NCBI GenBank assembly: GCA_029259675.1
Contig: JAJDES010000452.1
Coordinates: 1-9,849, forward strand
DNA: 9,849 nt
Direction of reading: 5' to 3'
From: Planctomycetota bacterium
GTDB lineage: Bacteria > Planctomycetota > UBA1135 > GCA-002686595
The position numbers and the translations under genes were made by a program. Below are positions 6,687-9,849 of this stretch, in pieces. Every line of letters begins with the position of its first letter. The stretch's first letter is position 1. The notes beneath the pieces are model-generated. The model was not told where the DNA came from. It searched no databases and saw nothing but the letters and a program-made list of their open reading frames with translations.

Positions 6687-7928
6687 ATGAGTCAGCAACA
6701 ACCCAAACCGAATTCGAAACATCTCGATCGCCGCCAAGCCCTGCTGGGATTGGGCGCATTGGGTGGTTTGTCGCTACTTCCGCGTCAAGCCTTCGCGGGC
6801 TTGGATGAGGCAGGCGTTCAAGTGCCCGATCGATTGATTCTGTTGCAGCTTTCAGGCGGGAACGACGGGCTCAACACCGTTGTGCCGATTGACAACGAAG
6901 CCTACATGCGCGCCAGGCCGACAACGGGCTTGGCTTCCGAAGAGTTGCACGATCTGGGCGATGGGCTCGGCTTGCATCCGTCGTTGCCGAAACTGCACAA
7001 GCTGTGGTCGGACAAGAAATTGGCCATCGTGCAGGCTGTCGGCTACCCCGATCAGGATCGGTCGCACTTCGAATCCATGGACGTGTGGCACGCCGGCGAC
7101 CTTGAGGGCCGGCGCTTGGGGAGTGGTTGGATCGGGCGCGCATGCGCGCAGCGCTATGGCAAAGATCAAGATCCAAATCGCTTGATCCATGTGGGCGTGG
7201 ACAAGCCATGGTCCCTGCATGCTCCGGGTGTGCCGGCTTCGAGTTTTGTGCACCCGACCGGCTATCGATGGGTTTCTGATCACGACCAAATGACTGCGGC
7301 CTCCGATCGTGCCGAGGAGCGACGCAGCGACCCGGCGGATAATGATGTCCTGGGACAACTGCGCGGTGTCATGCGAGATGCGGCAAAGTCCTCTGCAGCC
7401 GTGCGCGATGCTGTAATGAACTATCGTCCCTTGGCCGCCTATCCCCAGTCGACGCTATCACCGAAATTGATCACGGCAGCGGCACTCGTGCAGTCCGAGT
7501 TGGAGACGCGCGTGGTTTCAGTCGAGCTCTCGGGCTTTGATACCCACAACGAACAACCGGCAACACACGCGAATCTGATGGGCACCTTGGATGGTTGCCT
7601 GGATGCCCTAATGACGGACTTGGCCCAAACCGAGCGGGGTCGCCGAACGGTTGTGTTGGCCTTCTCTGAGTTTGGTCGCCGCTTCAGCGAGAACGGCTCC
7701 AGGGGAACCGATCACGGCAAGGCCGGGCCTTGCTTCCTCCTGGGCCACGGAGTGCGGGGCGGCTTCTTCGGAGAGACCCCTTCACTGACGGAATTGGACA
7801 AGGGCGACTTGCGCTACAGCACCGATTTCAGAAGCGTTTACGCGTCGGTGCTGGAAACCGTACTTGGTGTCGATTCCGTAGACGTATTGGGCAAGGGGCA
7901 CTCGCCTTTGCCGTTGTTTCGCGCCTAG
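6687..7928 (+). CDS. DUF1501 family protein with Tat signal (alkaline phosphatase superfamily-like fold)
   Basis: A 413-residue protein from an ATG at 6687 to a TAG at 7926-7928. The N-terminus carries a twin-arginine export signal: DRRQALLGLGAL at 14-25, a hydrophobic core and LPRQAFA before the likely cleavage near residue 37. DUF1501 (PF07394) landmarks are LQLSGGNDGLNTVVP at 53-67, RSHFESMDVWHAG at 125-137, ELSGFDTHNEQ at 280-290 and FSEFGRRFSENGSRGTDHG at 326-344, with the Asp/His-rich pattern expected of a metal-binding phosphatase/sulfatase-like fold. It follows the DUF1800 gene by 40 bases on the same strand, so the two are probably one operon and export partners. A TTG ten codons upstream (6657) is in frame, but it lies in the duplicated 14-bp unit and adds nothing to the Tat signal. 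A Shine-Dalgarno sequence is not obvious for either start. The substrate is unknown. Confidence 0.93.
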   Translation: MSQQQPKPNSKHLDRRQALLGLGALGGLSLLPRQAFAGLDEAGVQVPDRLILLQLSGGNDGLNTVVPIDNEAYMRARPTTGLASEELHDLGDGLGLHPSLPKLHKLWSDKKLAIVQAVGYPDQDRSHFESMDVWHAGDLEGRRLGSGWIGRACAQRYGKDQDPNRLIHVGVDKPWSLHAPGVPASSFVHPTGYRWVSDHDQMTAASDRAEERRSDPADNDVLGQLRGVMRDAAKSSAAVRDAVMNYRPLAAYPQSTLSPKLITAAALVQSELETRVVSVELSGFDTHNEQPATHANLMGTLDGCLDALMTDLAQTERGRRTVVLAFSEFGRRFSENGSRGTDHGKAGPCFLLGHGVRGGFFGETPSLTELDKGDLRYSTDFRSVYASVLETVLGVDSVDVLGKGHSPLPLFRA

Positions 7929-7932
7929 GCGC
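7921..7932. repeat. 12-bp perfect palindrome over the DUF1501 stop codon
   Basis: GCGCCTAGGCGC is fully self-complementary and contains the TAG stop codon at its centre. A small stem, GCTCC / GGAGC (7935-7947), follows at once. Neither is followed by a T-tract, so they are at best a weak transcript end or 3' stabilising structure. Confidence 0.45.
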
Positions 7933-8232
7933 AAGCTCCAAGGGAGCAAACGCGCCCTTAGATTCCAAGGGAGAGCAGCAATGGGTAGTCCCGTTGCTTG
8001 TTCATCACAGGACTAAGGGCACAGCCCAAGACGTGCACGGTGGCAAGCGATTGCTGCAGGCAAAAGTTCACCGCAAACAGCGCTGACTTCAAACAGTGGC
8101 TACTGCCGCGAGAAGTCGCTGCAGGTCAAAAGCCGAGATCCGTTTTGGAGGGAAGCGTCACTACAGAGGCTCAGTGCTGTTAGAAGGCCCGTACAAGAGA
8201 GGATCGTCGCAGCAGGATGTCTCGCCGCGCGG
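7929..8232. other. Convergent intergenic region
   Basis: Two genes end facing each other across about 300 bases. No gene is convincing here; an 11-codon frame at 7981-8016 after GGGAG is too short to support. I see no canonical terminator with a T-tract for either side. Two imperfect direct repeats are present: CCAAGGGAG at 7938-7946 and again at 7965-7973, and GCTGCAGGCAAAAG at 8053-8066 against GCTGCAGGTCAAAAG at 8118-8132. Confidence 0.6.
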
Positions 8233-9168
8233 CTAGTTGCCGCCGGTAGCGTCGGACTCTTGAGCGTTCAACTCGGCGAACGGATTGCCTAATTCCTCGG
8301 GGAAGTGCTCGATGTTCTTTTCGAACCACCATCGCCAGCGCGTACGGAACTCCCATGTGGGTTCGGGCGCATCGGGAAGCCCACTCTGGATCGCGAATTC
8401 GGTCAAAACCGGAATTAGGGGCGAGAGGTCGGCTCTGTCATCCGCGTTTGCCGCCGTCAGTTTGGCGCAAACCATTGCGAAGTCCGCGCGCTTGCCCATT
8501 CGAACCATCGCCGGCAAGCAGCCTTTGAAGGTCGGTTCGAGACGTACCGGCCAGAGCATGTTGTGCTGGGATTCGAGTACGAGGAGAAACCTGTTGACCG
8601 CCTTCGAACCGCGTTCGCTGGGCCATTTGGAGAGCAAATTCGGAAGCAGAACTCCCATGCGTGCCGAACTGTAAATCCATTCCCGCGGCAAAAAGCGTCG
8701 GTGAGGATTGCGCGGAGGAATCTTGCGCAGGTTGAGGGTCGATGGTGCGTCGTAGCGCTTCTTCTTGACTTTGATGTCAGCCAAGAGGGCTTCCAATTGT
8801 TCGGTGGCCCAAAGCCCGAGTTCCTTGTCATCAATCCCATCGAAGATCTTGACTGCGTGGGCGCGCACGTTCTTGGCGTCAAGTTTCACCCCCAGGGCCA
8901 GCTCATTGAAGCCGAAATCGCCGGCGGAAGCGCCAAGCTCCGCGCGCAAACTTGCCACGGCGTCCAGCATGCGGATTTTATCCATGCCGGAGACCTCGCT
9001 GCTGTTCAGACCCTCTGCCAACTCGGCCAATCGCGAAGTCGGCAGTGATTCTTGGGTCGAACCTTGCACTTTCTGATTTTGCGCAACTTGACCGAGGTCT
9101 TGGACAGACAAAGCCGCTCGGGCTTCGGCGAGTTCGGGGCACAATGCGAGGAGAAGCGTGGCAATCAT
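8233..9168 (-). CDS. Exported helical protein of unknown function
   Basis: A 311-residue protein from an ATG at 9168 to a TAG at 8233-8235; I recognise no named family. The N-terminus, IATLLLALCPELAEARA, is hydrophobic and ends in an AxA-like site, suggesting a signal peptide. With the ATG at 9168 there is almost no basic N-region. A TTG at about 9210 would give a start rich in Arg/His ahead of the same core, so the true start is uncertain. The mature part looks mostly alpha-helical, with a basic middle (KVKKKRYD, then NPHRRFLPREW) and a Trp-rich end, RTRWRWWFEKN followed by HFPEELGNPFAEL. The periodic short helices would fit a HEAT-like or similar solenoid, but that is a guess. Coding use (GC-rich third positions, long uninterrupted frame) supports a real gene. 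No neighbour hints at its job. Confidence 0.7.
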   Translation of the reverse strand: MIATLLLALCPELAEARAALSVQDLGQVAQNQKVQGSTQESLPTSRLAELAEGLNSSEVSGMDKIRMLDAVASLRAELGASAGDFGFNELALGVKLDAKNVRAHAVKIFDGIDDKELGLWATEQLEALLADIKVKKKRYDAPSTLNLRKIPPRNPHRRFLPREWIYSSARMGVLLPNLLSKWPSERGSKAVNRFLLVLESQHNMLWPVRLEPTFKGCLPAMVRMGKRADFAMVCAKLTAANADDRADLSPLIPVLTEFAIQSGLPDAPEPTWEFRTRWRWWFEKNIEHFPEELGNPFAELNAQESDATGGN

Positions 9169-9419
9169 TGCTGAAGTAGGGCGGCGAATGGAATGGCGCT
9201 GCGAGGGCAAGTTGGCGTCGAGTGAGCAATTATGAGCAAAGCCGGCTTCCCGATCCGAGCCGGGAGGAGGGGCGCCCACTCAAGTGTGCTGGAGCATGCT
9301 ACGCAAGCGGAGGGCGACCGTGAGCCATCAATTCCGAAGCCCGGGAGTGGGGGGCGTTGGTTCCCCATGTGGGCGCTCGGGTTGGCGCGACTTGACCGGA
9401 ATCCGGCGTTTGGGCCCTA

Positions 9420-9433
9420 GACCCGCTCGGGTC
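9420..9433 (-). other. Short hairpin at the stop of the Nudix-like gene
   Basis: GACCCG (9420-9425) and CGGGTC (9428-9433) pair around CT and overlap the TGA stop at 9432-9434. No T-tract follows on the minus strand, so this is only a weak candidate transcript end. The remaining sequence to 9169 holds no gene I can support. Confidence 0.3.
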
Positions 9434-9839
9434 AATTCACCGAAAGTCGCGTGTGCAGGCGCAAAATCGCCGCTCGATCGGGCTCGAGTTCAAGGTAGGG
9501 GTAGGCCACCCCGAAATCCGCCCAAAGGTAGTCGGACCAATGGTCCTCGTTGAGCTCGGGTTCGCGGTCGCGTTCGGGGAGCAGGCGGTAGCCGTAGCTC
9601 CATTCAATCACTTCCTCGTCGCCCAATATGACGCGCGAAGGCATGTCGAGGTCGATCAACTCAGAGGGCCGCGAAAAGCCCATGTCCGACATGACTGAGC
9701 GCCGTATGGCCCCTTCCATTTGCTCACCATGTTCAATGGATGCGTGCAGCGGACTCCAGAAGCTCTCGATACTGGGGTCGCGGCGCAGCAGCAGGTAGTT
9801 GGGGGAGTGTTCCTCGTACTTGAATACGAAGACCTTCAC
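9432..9839 (-). CDS. Nudix-fold protein with a degenerate catalytic box (possibly 5'-partial)
   Basis: The frame encodes 135 residues from a GTG at 9839 to a TGA at 9432-9434. It stays open to the right edge of the window, so the true start may lie outside. The layout resembles NudB-type Nudix hydrolases: a first strand (KVFVFKYEE), YLLLRRD at 15-21, FWSPLHASIEHGEQ at 27-40 in the place of the usual FWqsvtGsvEeGE, a helix to MGF at 53-55, and a late DYLWADFGVA strand with a C-terminal helix carrying RAAILRL. The expected REUxEExGU core reads RSVMSDMGF: the Glu residues that bind the catalytic metal are Ser47, Ser51 and Asp52. The fold is probably kept while hydrolysis is lost or changed. It could be a regulatory or nucleotide-binding relic, or a divergent enzyme. 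No close neighbour explains its role. Confidence 0.7.
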   Translation of the reverse strand: MKVFVFKYEEHSPNYLLLRRDPSIESFWSPLHASIEHGEQMEGAIRRSVMSDMGFSRPSELIDLDMPSRVILGDEEVIEWSYGYRLLPERDREPELNEDHWSDYLWADFGVAYPYLELEPDRAAILRLHTRLSVN

Positions 9840-9849
9840 GCGGTGAATG

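Noticed and set aside
7981..8016. 11-codon frame with a GGGAG seven bases upstream
   Set aside because: It is too short to support and leads to no downstream gene that it could regulate on that strand.
7730..8086. 118-codon plus-strand frame crossing the DUF1501 stop
   Set aside because: Its first part is an out-of-frame reading of the DUF1501 gene, and the tail has no recognisable motif.
9229..9257. CATAAT as a -10 box for the gene at 8233-9168
   Set aside because: The sequence 17 bases upstream (CGGATC) bears little resemblance to a -35 box, and the element alone is too common to count.

Overview
The window is ordinary bacterial chromosome of moderately high GC. It has six clear protein genes, one weaker one, short intergenic regions, and no RNA genes, mobile elements, phage genes or CRISPR arrays that I can see. 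The adjacent DUF1800 and DUF1501 genes, the long-form (about 600-residue) UbiD homologue, the DUF547 gene and the near absence of Shine-Dalgarno sequences before start codons fit Planctomycetota or a similar environmental lineage (Myxococcota, Acidobacteriota and others also carry these families). That placement is inference; no marker gene is present.

Layout. 1-761 (minus) is the N-terminal part of an FAD-dependent oxidoreductase that runs off the left edge. 762-1213 is intergenic, with a 9-bp-stem hairpin just upstream of that gene and a strong minus-strand terminator at 1000-1037. 1214-2128 (minus) encodes a secreted or lipoprotein DUF547 protein, with a plausible promoter at 2266-2293. 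2129-2585 has no convincing gene apart from one weak small ORF. 2586-4391 (minus) encodes a long-form UbiD-family decarboxylase. 4392-4792 is a divergent promoter region with an 8-bp inverted repeat. 4793-6646 and 6687-7928 (plus) are a DUF1800/DUF1501 pair, both with export signals, separated by a perfect 14-bp tandem duplication. 7929-8232 is a convergent intergenic region. 8233-9168 (minus) encodes an unrecognised exported helical protein. 9432-9839 (minus, possibly running past the right edge) encodes a Nudix-fold protein whose catalytic box has decayed.

How the genes relate. Only the DUF1800/DUF1501 pair is a clear functional unit: the two families are repeatedly found next to each other and both products are exported here. 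The other genes look like separate transcription units. The left-hand minus-strand genes are spaced by 450 bp or more, and an intrinsic terminator lies between the DUF547 gene and the oxidoreductase.

I found no convincing new multi-gene system. The items most worth a second look are the degenerate Nudix protein, the altered active-site positions of the UbiD homologue, the exact tandem duplication at the DUF1800/DUF1501 junction, the acidic insertion in the DUF1800 protein, and a 19-20 bp motif repeated in two intergenic regions.
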